Assembly (NCBI GenBank): GCA_902628835.1
Contig: CACOPD010000001.1
Coordinates: 62,001-126,000 of the forward strand
Direction: 5' to 3'
DNA from: an uncultured Alphaproteobacteria bacterium
GTDB taxonomy: Bacteria; Pseudomonadota; Alphaproteobacteria; HIMB59; GCA-002718135
Length of the DNA: 64,000 nt
The position numbers and the translations under genes are program-made. The notes beneath the pieces were generated by a model. The model saw nothing but the letters and a program-made list of their open reading frames with translations, did not search any database and was not told the origin of the DNA. How positions within the stretch are numbered: the first letter of the stretch is position 1; each line of letters starts with the position of its first letter. This document shows positions 31,782 to 45,655 of the stretch, in pieces.

Positions 31782-33142
31782 ATCGATACCTGTTTTAATA
31801 ATATTTTTGCAAACTTATTTATTTTTGTCGAATTAGAACATTTAATTAAAATAATGTCATTATTATGCACTTTCTCTTTTAAAAATTGCATAATTTTATT
31901 TGTATTTTTAAAATGGATAAATTCATTATTTGGATTTAAATTTTTTACAGATAATTCAAAGAATTCGCCACATAAAATTACAAATTTAAAAATAGTGGTA
32001 TCTAATTTTTGTAGTAATTTATAATGAATTTTATAAGAATTATTTCCTAATTCATTCATTGTCCCTAGAATTATTATTTTTTTATTATTTTTTACTTTGA
32101 TATTTTCTAAGTTTTTTATGCTTTGCAACATTGTATCAGGATTAGCATTATAAGATTCATCAATAATATTTATTTTTTTTTTATTTAAAGAAATTTTATG
32201 GACTAATCCCCTACCTTCCACTGGTTTTAAAAACTTGAAACTATTTAGGACTGATTTAATGTTCAGAGAATTTTCATTATAAAATGCAAGACAAAATAAT
32301 AAGTTATTTAATCTATGCATTACTATTGAATCAGTAACAATGTTAACCTTTTTTTTATTAATTGATAAAGTTACTTTATGCAATTTTTTATAGGGAGATA
32401 TTTTTTTAATAAAATATTTTTTTGAAGAATTATCAATACGAATTATTTTAAGATTTTTTTCTTTATTTGCTTTTGTGATTAAAATATTTTCAGATTTAGA
32501 AGAAACATTGAGATATAGCTTTTTCCTATTATTATTATATTTAGAAATAAATATATCAGCTTTTTCTCTGGCAATATTATTTTTAGTTTGAAAATTTTCA
32601 AGGTGAGTAGATTGTATATTTGTAATAAATACCTCTGATGGTTTGACTAAATTACTAAGAAATTTTATCTCACCAAAATTATTTGTTCCAATTTCAAAAA
32701 TTGCATAATTTGATTTTAAATTTAAATTTAGTAAAGAAATTAATACACCTAACTGATTATTATAACTTTTCTTTGAGTAAGAAATGGTATGATCTTTTTT
32801 TAAGAAAAATGCTAAAGTTTCTTTTAAAGTAGTTTTACCAGCACTGCCAGTAATGCCTATTACTTTACCTTTGTATAAATCTCGTTTCGTTTTTGCTATT
32901 TTTGAAAGATATTTATAAATATTATTTACATATAAAATTTTTTTATTTTTTTTGAAATTTTTATTATCAGTTACACAAAACTTTGCACCTTTATCTATTG
33001 CTTCATTTAAAAACTTGTTTCCATGAAACCTTTTACCTTTTAAAGCAAGAAATATATCACCACTTTTAATATCTTTACTTGATATTTGAATTTTATCTTT
33101 TCTAGATATTATATATTTCTCTAATTGATTTAATTCGATCAT
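31778..33142 (-). CDS. murF: UDP-MurNAc-tripeptide--D-alanyl-D-alanine ligase
   Basis: Adds the D-Ala-D-Ala dipeptide made by Ddl. The 454 residues include the N-terminal tripeptide-binding region (SSKDIKSGDIFLALKG), the ATP loop GITGSAGKTTLKETLA (about residues 95-110) and the DESYNANPDTM segment typical of MurF. Overlaps murE by four bases. Confidence 0.95.
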   Translation of the reverse strand: MIELNQLEKYIISRKDKIQISSKDIKSGDIFLALKGKRFHGNKFLNEAIDKGAKFCVTDNKNFKKNKKILYVNNIYKYLSKIAKTKRDLYKGKVIGITGSAGKTTLKETLAFFLKKDHTISYSKKSYNNQLGVLISLLNLNLKSNYAIFEIGTNNFGEIKFLSNLVKPSEVFITNIQSTHLENFQTKNNIAREKADIFISKYNNNRKKLYLNVSSKSENILITKANKEKNLKIIRIDNSSKKYFIKKISPYKKLHKVTLSINKKKVNIVTDSIVMHRLNNLLFCLAFYNENSLNIKSVLNSFKFLKPVEGRGLVHKISLNKKKINIIDESYNANPDTMLQSIKNLENIKVKNNKKIIILGTMNELGNNSYKIHYKLLQKLDTTIFKFVILCGEFFELSVKNLNPNNEFIHFKNTNKIMQFLKEKVHNNDIILIKCSNSTKINKFAKILLKQVSI

Positions 33143-34560
33143 TTATTTAATAATTGTTTAACAACTGTAAAATCATCAAACTTAATTGTTTTATTTTTTA
33201 AAACTTGAAATTTTTCGTGCCCTTTACCTGCTACTATTAAAATTTCATTCATTTTTAATTCTTTAATAGCTAATTTAATTGCTTTTCTTCTATCAGATAC
33301 TTCCATAGCTCTAGAACAATAATTTAGAATATTTTTCCTTATTTTAGATGGATTTTCATTTCTAGGATTGTCATCCGTTATATAAATTTTATCAGCATAT
33401 TTATTTGCAATTAATGCCATGGATTTCCGCTTACTTTTATCTCTATCACCGCCACAACCAAATAAAATTGATGGTTTCATTTTTTTGATTTTATAAGCAA
33501 GTAGAATTTTTTTCAAAGCATCTGGTGTATGTGCATAATCAATAATAATTTTTGATTTTTTTTTCTTATACTCAATTGTTTGCAAACGACCTGATGGATT
33601 TGTAACTTTTGATAATACTCTTATAATTTTACTTTGACTAATATTAAGTGCTAAGCAACAAGTAATTGCACATTCTAAATTTTCTAATTCTATATTTGTT
33701 TTAAGTTTTAGATTTTCTAGTTTATGTTTTATATTGTTAATATTCAAATATACAATATCATTGATTTTTATTAATTTTATATTTTTATTTCCGAAATATT
33801 TAAATTTTACGTTTTTTTTTATCAATGTTTTTTTTAATTCAGATAAGATGTTTAATCTTGAATTAATTATAGCAAATCCAGAATTTACTAAATGATTAGA
33901 GAAAAGTTTAATTTTAGATTTTTTATAATTTGAGAATGTTTTATGGTAATCAAGATGATCTTTTGAAATGTTTGTAATAGCTGCAATATTTATAGGATAA
34001 TTTCTTAACCTGTTTTGTTCTAGAGCGTGACTTGAGGCTTCAAAAATGAAAATATTTTTTTCTTTTTTATTCGAAGATCCATATCTAAATAATTCTTCAT
34101 AGGCAGGTGTTGTTAAATTTATATCATTTATTTTTTTTCCGTTTACAAAATGTCCTAAAGTACCAACCACTGTATTATTATATTTTAGTGAATTAAGAAT
34201 TTTTGAAATATACCAAACAACTGATGTCTTTCCATTGGTACCTGTAACTGCTAGTGTTTTAAAGGGAAGATTACTATGAAGCTTAGTTAATAAATAATAT
34301 ATCTCAAAATTAATATTAGATACAATAAATTGAGGAATTTTTAAATTTTTAATATATTTATTTGAAATTATAGCAGGAGTTTTATTCTTAAGCACTTCAT
34401 CTAAATAAATCTTTTTTATCTTTTTATTTTTGTCATAAACAAACAAGGTTTTGTTATTAGTAAATTTTGAGTTAGAGGTAATTGCAGAGAAATATTTATT
34501 TTTATTAAAGTTGTAAGTTTTATTTACTCTTATAACTTTTGATAAATTAGACAGTAGCAT
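33139..34560 (-). CDS. murE: UDP-MurNAc-L-Ala-D-Glu--meso-diaminopimelate ligase
   Basis: Adds the third amino acid of the stem peptide. The 473 residues show AVTGTNGKTSVVWY for ATP, VVGTLGHFVNG, and the specificity motif in TDDNPRNENP. D-N-P-R indicates meso-diaminopimelate rather than lysine, as expected in a Gram-negative cell. Overlaps ftsI by 14 bp. Confidence 0.95.
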   Translation of the reverse strand: MLLSNLSKVIRVNKTYNFNKNKYFSAITSNSKFTNNKTLFVYDKNKKIKKIYLDEVLKNKTPAIISNKYIKNLKIPQFIVSNINFEIYYLLTKLHSNLPFKTLAVTGTNGKTSVVWYISKILNSLKYNNTVVGTLGHFVNGKKINDINLTTPAYEELFRYGSSNKKEKNIFIFEASSHALEQNRLRNYPINIAAITNISKDHLDYHKTFSNYKKSKIKLFSNHLVNSGFAIINSRLNILSELKKTLIKKNVKFKYFGNKNIKLIKINDIVYLNINNIKHKLENLKLKTNIELENLECAITCCLALNISQSKIIRVLSKVTNPSGRLQTIEYKKKKSKIIIDYAHTPDALKKILLAYKIKKMKPSILFGCGGDRDKSKRKSMALIANKYADKIYITDDNPRNENPSKIRKNILNYCSRAMEVSDRRKAIKLAIKELKMNEILIVAGKGHEKFQVLKNKTIKFDDFTVVKQLLNK

Positions 34561-36196
34561 TTAATTTTCTATATAAAAAATTTGTGTCTACTTTTAGAAG
34601 ATCATCATTTTTATCTTTTGAAATATTAAAGAGGCTTATAATATTAATAATAATATCTTTTACTAAGGGTGCATTTACTCTTGCTCCAGTCATTCTTTGT
34701 TTAGTGCCTGTTTCCTTTTTTGGATACTCAATAGCAGTGTAAACTACATATTTTGGATTATTTGTTGGGAATATTCCAATAAAGGACGTTAAGTTTCTAT
34801 CCTTATAATATCCACCATTTGGATTTAGTAACTCTGATGTTCCAGTTTTACCTCCTACAGAATAACCATCTACTTTTACTCTAGGACCAGTGTATTCGGT
34901 CTTGAGAACAACAGAATTTAATAAATTGATAAAGAATTTAGATGATTCTTTATTATTAAAAATTTGATTTTGTTCAAATTGTTTGTTTAATTGAAGTGTA
35001 GGAAAAACCTCATTCCCATTATTCGCTAATGAAGCATAAGCTTTAACTAAATGAAGAGGTGTAATTGCAAATCCATGACCAAATCCTATCGTTGCTGTTT
35101 CTAGCTTACCCCAATTATATTTATTTCCTAAAGGAGCTGAGCTTTCTTTATTTTCTATATTTATTTTTTTATTGAAACCTATTTTTTCAAAAAATTCTAT
35201 TTGGTTTTTTTTTCCAATCAAAGTAGCAATCTGAGCTGTACCAATATTGGATGATTCAACAATTATTTTTTCAACATCATAAATACCATTATCTTTGTAT
35301 TTATCATGATCACTTATATTTAAATATTTTTTTGTAACATCAAAAGTCATTTGAGGATCTATAATATCTAAATCAAATCCAATAGTGGCAGTTATTGGTT
35401 TGAAAGTTGATCCCATTTCATAATTAGACTGAAAAACTCTATTAATTAAATTATTGTTATTATATGAGGATTTGTCCTCAGGATTATAATCAGGTAAGCT
35501 TACTGATGATAAGATTTGACCGTTAGTAATATCCATAACTATAGCTAAACCGGACTCAGCTTTATAATTATTTATGGTTTTTAAGAGATTTTCTCTAACC
35601 AACTGCTGTAAATTAGTGTCAATACTAATAATTATATCTTGTGATTTTGCGAGATCATTTTCAAAATACCTCTCGATTCCACTCTGACCAATTTGATCAA
35701 TATCTACATATCCAAGAATATGTGACAAAGTATTCTTATAGGGATATATTCTTTTAGACTCTTTATGAGCTTTGATATTTATTTCACCAAGATTAATTAT
35801 TTCTTGATATTCAACTGGAGATATATTTCTTTTTATCCAAATAAATTTACTTGTTGATAATAATTTTTTTTCTATTTTTTTTATATCTAAATCAAGGATT
35901 AATCCCAATTTGCTAGCAAGTTTTTTTTTATTTTTTATCTTATTAGGGTTAATTGATAAAGAGATACTTTCAATAGAGGTAGCAACTATATTTCCATTCC
36001 TATCATAAATACTGCCTCTAATATCTTTTTTTATATAATTAGTGTTATCATCAATAAGATCAGGAAAAAGCATAATTGACGAGATTCTATAAATAGAAAT
36101 AAAATAGACAAAAATAAAAATTGTAATTGAAAAAAAAACTCTTCTATGAAGTAATTTTAAAGAATCACTATCAAATAATTTTAGTTTACTTAACAT
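34547..36196 (-). CDS. ftsI: Penicillin-binding protein 3 (FtsI), septal transpeptidase
   Basis: Class B PBP that cross-links septal peptidoglycan with FtsW. The 549 residues comprise a membrane helix (about 21-38), the pedestal domain (RGSIYDRNGNIVA), and the transpeptidase with Ser263 in GSTFKPIT, the VESSNIGTA motif (about residues 313-321) and GGKTGTSE (about 448-455). The three boxes are intact. The dcw position and ftsL just upstream fix it as FtsI. Confidence 0.97.
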   Translation of the reverse strand: MLSKLKLFDSDSLKLLHRRVFFSITIFIFVYFISIYRISSIMLFPDLIDDNTNYIKKDIRGSIYDRNGNIVATSIESISLSINPNKIKNKKKLASKLGLILDLDIKKIEKKLLSTSKFIWIKRNISPVEYQEIINLGEINIKAHKESKRIYPYKNTLSHILGYVDIDQIGQSGIERYFENDLAKSQDIIISIDTNLQQLVRENLLKTINNYKAESGLAIVMDITNGQILSSVSLPDYNPEDKSSYNNNNLINRVFQSNYEMGSTFKPITATIGFDLDIIDPQMTFDVTKKYLNISDHDKYKDNGIYDVEKIIVESSNIGTAQIATLIGKKNQIEFFEKIGFNKKINIENKESSAPLGNKYNWGKLETATIGFGHGFAITPLHLVKAYASLANNGNEVFPTLQLNKQFEQNQIFNNKESSKFFINLLNSVVLKTEYTGPRVKVDGYSVGGKTGTSELLNPNGGYYKDRNLTSFIGIFPTNNPKYVVYTAIEYPKKETGTKQRMTGARVNAPLVKDIIINIISLFNISKDKNDDLLKVDTNFLYRKLNATV

Positions 36197-36199
36197 TAA

Positions 36200-36514
36200 T
36201 TAATTATTTGAACTAACAAGCTTAATATTTCTATCTTGATTTGAAAGTTCTTTCATTTTTACAATAAGAGGGACATTATTTTTTTGAGTTTCATTAAAAT
36301 ACAATTCATATAGTGTTTTTAAATATGAGCTATTTTGATGAGCAGCTAATTCTATCTTATTAATTTTTAAATTTTCTGAAATTTTAGATATTTTCATTTT
36401 CAAATTTTGATTATTTTTTTCGATTTCTCTTGTATTGTTGGCAATAAAAATCATTAAAAAAACTAGTATTAAATTAAGAATTAAAAAGAATATAATTGAT
36501 TTAGTATACTTCAT
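36200..36514 (-). CDS. ftsL: Cell division protein FtsL
   Basis: Small bitopic protein of 104 residues: N-terminal membrane helix (about 8-26) followed by a predicted periplasmic coiled coil (about 30-70). FtsL proteins share little sequence; the call rests on topology, size and the invariable place between rsmH and ftsI. Partners would be FtsQ and FtsB; ftsB is not in this window. Confidence 0.85.
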   Translation of the reverse strand: MKYTKSIIFFLILNLILVFLMIFIANNTREIEKNNQNLKMKISKISENLKINKIELAAHQNSSYLKTLYELYFNETQKNNVPLIVKMKELSNQDRNIKLVSSNN

Positions 36515-36516
36515 TA

Positions 36517-37455
36517 TTAAATTTTCTGAGCTACCCGAAGTTTTGCTGATCTAGATCTGGGATTTTCTAAAATCTCAGAAGCTGATGGCAATATTGGTTT
36601 TTTGGTGATTATTTTAAGTTGAGTTGCCAGTTTATCAGGTAACTCCGGGTAGTGGCGGGAGGAACGCCATCGTTTACCACTATTGTGGTTAAAAAAATCT
36701 TTCACAATTCTATCTTCTAGACTTTGGAAAGAAACTACTAAAATTAAACCATCCTTATTTAAAATTTTCAAAGTTTTTTCTAGACTCGTCTTTAGTTCAC
36801 TTAACTCATCGTTTACATAAATTCTAATTGCCTGAAATGTTTTTGTAGCTGGATGAATCTTGTTATTTAATTGTTTCTTTTTTGGTAAACATTTTTTAAT
36901 AATGTTTGATAATTCTATCGTATCACTTATAAATTTTATATTTCTGCTTTTTACTATTTCTTTTGCTATAACTCTTGAATAATGTTCTTCTCCATATTGA
37001 AAAATTATATTAGCTAAATTTTTTTCTTCATACTTATTAATAATATCATAAGCATTTTTATCTGAAGAACCCATTCGCATATCAAGTGGCCCAGATTTGT
37101 TGAATGAAAAACCTCTTTGTGCATTATCTATTTGATTTGAGCTTGTACCTATATCGAAAAGTATTATGTCAAATTTTTTATCTTTAAAGTTTGTATTATT
37201 TACTATTTCTTCAATTTTACTAAATTTATCATTTATTAAAGAAAAATTTGAAAATTTAGACTCTATTTCTTTTGCAAATATTTTTGAAATTGGATCCCTA
37301 TCTATTGCTAACAATTGATTTACATTAAATTTTTCAAGGATAGTTTTTGAATAGCCACCGCCACCAAAAGTTGCATCTATTACATTTATTGATTTTGTTA
37401 GAGGTAGAAAGGATAATATTTCATTAATCATTACTGACTTATGTAAATTTTCCAT
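36517..37455 (-). CDS. rsmH: 16S rRNA (cytosine-1402-N4)-methyltransferase
   Basis: SAM-dependent methylation of C1402 in the ribosomal P site (also called MraW). The 312 residues begin with HKSVMINEILSFL and the SAM-binding DATFGGGGYSKTIL (about residues 26-39), then DRDPISK, LFDIGTSSNQIDNAQRGFSF and the C-terminal SFQSLEDRIVKDFF. Second gene of the dcw cluster, one base after mraZ. Confidence 0.97.
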   Translation of the reverse strand: MENLHKSVMINEILSFLPLTKSINVIDATFGGGGYSKTILEKFNVNQLLAIDRDPISKIFAKEIESKFSNFSLINDKFSKIEEIVNNTNFKDKKFDIILFDIGTSSNQIDNAQRGFSFNKSGPLDMRMGSSDKNAYDIINKYEEKNLANIIFQYGEEHYSRVIAKEIVKSRNIKFISDTIELSNIIKKCLPKKKQLNNKIHPATKTFQAIRIYVNDELSELKTSLEKTLKILNKDGLILVVSFQSLEDRIVKDFFNHNSGKRWRSSRHYPELPDKLATQLKIITKKPILPSASEILENPRSRSAKLRVAQKI

Positions 37456-37456
37456 A

Positions 37457-37918
37457 TTATTTTTGTTGCGTTAACATCATTCGTAATGATTTTTTTTCTT
37501 TTAAAAGACGCCTTCTTGAGTCTTCAGTATTTTTTAGACCTTTATTTGGCTCCCAGATTTGAAAATAATGGCCTTGACCAAAAAAAGCAGCTTCAGTTTT
37601 AATGCCAGCGTATAATTTTAATTCTTCAGGAATTAAAAATCTTCCTTCTTTATCAATATTAGTTGTAATTATTTCTGAAAATATTGATGTTGAAAAATCA
37701 TCATAATCCTCAGAAAAAAAATCTAAATTATTAATTCTTTTTGCGATTTCTTCTAATCTGCCTATACCACAGCCCTCAATAGAAGGTGTTTTTATAGATT
37801 TGTATAAAATAATTTCATTTCTATTAGCTTTTGGAAGTACATTTCTAAAGCTAGAAGGCAGAGAAACTCTTCCCTTCTTATCTATTTTATTAATATACTT
37901 AGATACAAATAAATCCAT
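37457..37918 (-). CDS. mraZ: Transcriptional regulator MraZ
   Basis: Double AbrB-like DNA-binding protein that regulates its own dcw operon. The 153 residues contain both D-x-x-x-R motifs: DKKGRVSLPSSFR (about residues 14-26) and DKEGRFLIPEEL (about 91-102). First gene of the cluster, with a good promoter and four ATGGG repeats directly in front. Upstream of the ATG there is only about 14 bases of leader and no clear ribosome-binding site. Confidence 0.96.
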   Translation of the reverse strand: MDLFVSKYINKIDKKGRVSLPSSFRNVLPKANRNEIILYKSIKTPSIEGCGIGRLEEIAKRINNLDFFSEDYDDFSTSIFSEIITTNIDKEGRFLIPEELKLYAGIKTEAAFFGQGHYFQIWEPNKGLKNTEDSRRRLLKEKKSLRMMLTQQK

Positions 37919-37924
37919 TAAAAA

Positions 37925-37958
37925 TGGGTTATCATGGGATTATATGGGCGTCAATGGG
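37925..37958. promoter_or_regulatory. Probable MraZ operator: four ATGGG repeats at 10-bp period
   Basis: TGGG occurs at 37925, 37935, 37945 and 37955 on the plus strand, each preceded by A, at exactly one helical turn. MraZ is known to bind direct repeats of TGGGN with 5-bp spacers upstream of mraZ. The repeats span from inside the -35/-10 spacer to the start of the leader, so binding would block RNA polymerase. The repeats read CCCAT on the mraZ coding strand, so they point opposite to the gene. Confidence 0.8.
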
Positions 37959-37966
37959 TATATCAA
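37939..37966 (-). promoter_or_regulatory. Promoter of the dcw cluster (mraZ)
   Basis: TTGATA (37961-37966) and perfect TATAAT (37939-37944) separated by 16 bp, reading towards mraZ. Predicted start near 37932, about 14 bases before the ATG. The boxes are seen; activity is inferred. Confidence 0.75.
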
Positions 37967-38005
37967 TTAATTATAAATGTTCTTTGTATGTTCTATATAA
38001 ATATA

Positions 38006-38339
38006 GATGGTGCATAAGCCGGGTTCTGTAATTTAATAAAAAATCGATGATCATTAATCTAGAACAAATGTTGCCATTTGTTTCAAGCAGTCTACCCGAA
38101 TAACTCAGCTGGATCTGATTGCTATTCCTATTTGACCTTGCTCCAAAAAGGGTTTGCAATGCCTTTTTTGTTACCAAAAAAGCGGTAAGCTCTTACCCCA
38201 CCATTTCACCCTTACCTTTGCAGGCGGTATATTTTCTGTTGCACTTTCCCTAAGCTTTCACTTGCCAGGTGTTACCTGGTTTTTTTTCCAGTGGAGCCCG
38301 GACTTTCCTCTTGATTTCTCAAGCGATCATCGCACCATC
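38006..38339 (-). ncRNA. rnpB: RNase P RNA, type A
   Basis: Catalytic RNA of RNase P, which trims tRNA 5' leaders. On the minus strand the universal segment GAGGAAAGTCCGGGCTCC lies near the 5' end (about 38294-38311) and ACAGAACCCGGCTTAT near the 3' end, with GGTAAGGGTGAAATGG between. P1 is formed by GATGGTGC and GCACCATC, which fix the ends at 38339 and 38006. Length about 334 nt. A promoter precedes it at 38347-38374, partly inside the amidase gene. Confidence 0.95.
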
Positions 38340-38346
38340 AAATGGC

Positions 38347-38374
38347 GTAATAAATCTATTTAATTTTTCGTCAA
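38347..38374 (-). promoter_or_regulatory. Promoter for RNase P RNA
   Basis: TTGACG (38369-38374) and TATTAC (38347-38352) with 16-bp spacing on the minus strand, seven bases before the P1 helix. The -35 box lies within the last codons of the upstream amidase gene. Confidence 0.65.
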
Positions 38375-39106
38375 TAAATTTTTAAATAAATGCTTAATTA
38401 TATTAGTATATACAGTTTCTTTACTTGCATAAGTTAATTCACTTAAATATCTACTTTTATAAGCAGAAATTAACCTATTATAATGTTTTAAATTTTTATA
38501 AACTTGGCGAGTATCATACCCAATTAGTGAGAGAGCAAAAATTATTATTCTTTTTTTAGACGTAATATTATATTTGTTAAACCAATCTTCAATTATTTTT
38601 GTGTCATTTTTTGTTATATTTTGAAATTTAAAAATAATTTTTTCATTTTCTAATAATTTCCAAGGAAAATACTTACCTGGATCTTTTTTTCTTAATGGTG
38701 CTATATCAGAATGAGCTAAAATTTTTTTTTTATTAATCTTATATTTATCTTTTATTTTAATAATTAATTTTTTTAATGAAGATATCATTTTAGAAGAAAA
38801 TTTATTATTTTTTCCAATTGGGCTATAATCTAGTTCAATTCCTATTGAAAAAGAATTAATATCAATAATATCTTGCCAAAATGATTGTCCTGCGTGCCAA
38901 GCTCTGAATTTTTCATTAACTAAATTATAAATTACACCGTCTTGAGATATTAAATAATGTGCACTTACTTTTTTTTCTTTTGAGCATAAATATGAAATTG
39001 CTTCTTTAGTATTCCTTAGTGCGGTATAATGAATAATTATAAGCTGTATTTTAGATTTATTTCTTGAATTGTAATTAGGAGATTTGTATTTAGTTATATA
39101 TTTCAT
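38360..39106 (-). CDS. N-acetylmuramoyl-L-alanine amidase, AmpD/Amidase_2 family
   Basis: Zinc amidase that removes stem peptides from muramyl sugars. The 248 residues carry the zinc ligand His26 in IIHYTA, AWHAGQSFW, GIELDYSP and HSDIAPLRKKDPGKYFPW, where the second His, the Asp and the Lys are ligands or catalytic. The remaining C-terminus (from about residue 170) resembles a peptidoglycan-binding helical domain. No signal peptide is seen, which favours cytoplasmic recycling (AmpD-like) over secretion. It diverges from bamD with only 33 bp between. Confidence 0.88.
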   Translation of the reverse strand: MKYITKYKSPNYNSRNKSKIQLIIIHYTALRNTKEAISYLCSKEKKVSAHYLISQDGVIYNLVNEKFRAWHAGQSFWQDIIDINSFSIGIELDYSPIGKNNKFSSKMISSLKKLIIKIKDKYKINKKKILAHSDIAPLRKKDPGKYFPWKLLENEKIIFKFQNITKNDTKIIEDWFNKYNITSKKRIIIFALSLIGYDTRQVYKNLKHYNRLISAYKSRYLSELTYASKETVYTNIIKHLFKNLLTKN

Positions 39107-39139
39107 TCAAATTTTAAAATTAAAATATATAAATAAATT

Positions 39140-44169
<5,030 letters not shown>

Positions 44170-44248
44170 TTTTTTGCTATATTAGAGATATATATAATGT
44201 AATTTATAAACTATATTAAATAATAGTTTAGTTATTAGTGGTTAGTCT

Positions 44249-45034
44249 ATGAGTAAAAAAATTGTAATTCTACTTTTTCTATTTTTCAGTTTACAATCCT
44301 ATAACGTAATTGCCAGCGATGCTGATCAGGTAAATACTGATTCAGAAGATTTTGAAACAACCACAATAGAAGATGAAATTTATGATCCTTTTGAACCAGT
44401 AAATAGAGCCATATTTAGTTTTAATAATGTAGCTGATAGAATTGTTTTGGAGCCAATTGCAAAAGGTTACAAAAAATTACCTTCTCCAATACAAAGTGGA
44501 ATAAATAATTTTTTAAGCAATTTAAGAGCGCCATTAGTAGTTGTAAATCAATTATTACAGGGTCAAAGTGACAATGCCGTTCAATCTACAGGAAGATTTA
44601 TTGTAAATAGCACTGTAGGTGTTTTTGGTCTAATTGATGTTGCTGAAAAAATAGGACTTGAGGAAAAAGAAGAAGATTATGGACAAACTCTTGCTTCATG
44701 GGGGGTTGGAGATGGTTTTTATATAGTACTCCCATTGTTTGGACCTTCAAATCTAAGAGACACATCAGGAATGGTATTAACAATGTTGACAGATCCAATT
44801 AATGCATATGCAGTAAGTGAGGGTGAGGCTTGGTTAGTACCAATGAGAACAGCAGTTAATGCAGTTGATACGAGATCACAAATAATTGATGAAGTTAATG
44901 CATTAAGAGATAATTCAGTAGATTATTATGCAGCAGTAAGAAGTTCTTATTATCAAAACCGAAAAGCAGCAATAAACAATGTGGATGATTCAGAATTAAC
45001 ACCCCTACCTCTTATTAGCATCGAATTCGAATAA
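44249..45034 (+). CDS. mlaA: MlaA (VacJ) outer-membrane lipid asymmetry protein
   Basis: Removes misplaced phospholipids from the outer leaflet of the outer membrane. A signal peptide (to about residue 22) precedes the family signature DPFEPVNRAIFSFNN (about residues 45-59), then LRAPLVVVNQLLQG, RFIVNSTVGVFGLIDVA and YGQTLASWGVGDGFYIVLPLFGPS (about 139-162). No lipobox cysteine is evident, so unlike E. coli VacJ it may not be lipidated; alphaproteobacterial forms vary. Stop overlaps the mlaC start (TAATG). Confidence 0.92.
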   Translation: MSKKIVILLFLFFSLQSYNVIASDADQVNTDSEDFETTTIEDEIYDPFEPVNRAIFSFNNVADRIVLEPIAKGYKKLPSPIQSGINNFLSNLRAPLVVVNQLLQGQSDNAVQSTGRFIVNSTVGVFGLIDVAEKIGLEEKEEDYGQTLASWGVGDGFYIVLPLFGPSNLRDTSGMVLTMLTDPINAYAVSEGEAWLVPMRTAVNAVDTRSQIIDEVNALRDNSVDYYAAVRSSYYQNRKAAINNVDDSELTPLPLISIEFE

Positions 45035-45636
45035 TGAAGTCTAAGTTAATTGTAATTTTTTTTATAATCTTTATTTCAAACAATTTATATTCTGGTGAAA
45101 CTTCAGAATGGCTTAAAAGAGAAATAGATATTATTCTTGAAGCTTATAAAAATCAAAATCTCTCGAATGAAAACAGATTTCTTCTAGTTGAAAAAACAAT
45201 AAATAATAATTTTGCAGGTACAGGTATTGCTAAATTTGTTGCAGGAGAAGCTTGGAAAAAATCAGATAAAAATACAAAAATGATCTACATCGATAATTTT
45301 AAAAGACATTTAGCTTTAAATATAGCTTCAATGATGCAAGGATATTCAGACCAAACCTATGAATTAACAAAATCAAAATATGATAAAAAAAATCAAGTTA
45401 CTCTAATTGATATGGAGATCTTTTCAGATACTGGTTCAGTTATTGTAACATGGCGAGTAAAAGAATCTAAAGATAGATTTTTTGTTATAGATTTAATTGT
45501 TGCAGATATTTCATTAGTGGTAACAAAAAGATCAGAGTTTAACTCAATGTTAAAAAAAGTTGATAATGATCTTTCAAAATTTAATGAAGTTTTATTTAAT
45601 CAAAATCAAGAAAGTTATCTAAAAATTACTAAATAA
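45034..45636 (+). CDS. mlaC: MlaC periplasmic phospholipid carrier
   Basis: Shuttles phospholipids between MlaA in the outer membrane and the MlaFEDB transporter in the inner membrane. The 200 residues begin with a signal peptide (to about residue 20) and follow the Ttg2D/MlaC fold, with FKRHLALNIASMMQGY and ..VTWRVKESKDRFFVIDLIVADISLV.. as recognisable parts (about residues 88-104 and 136-160). The inner-membrane partners are not in this window. Confidence 0.88.
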   Translation: MKSKLIVIFFIIFISNNLYSGETSEWLKREIDIILEAYKNQNLSNENRFLLVEKTINNNFAGTGIAKFVAGEAWKKSDKNTKMIYIDNFKRHLALNIASMMQGYSDQTYELTKSKYDKKNQVTLIDMEIFSDTGSVIVTWRVKESKDRFFVIDLIVADISLVVTKRSEFNSMLKKVDNDLSKFNEVLFNQNQESYLKITK

Positions 45637-45655
45637 CAACATATAAAATTCTTAA

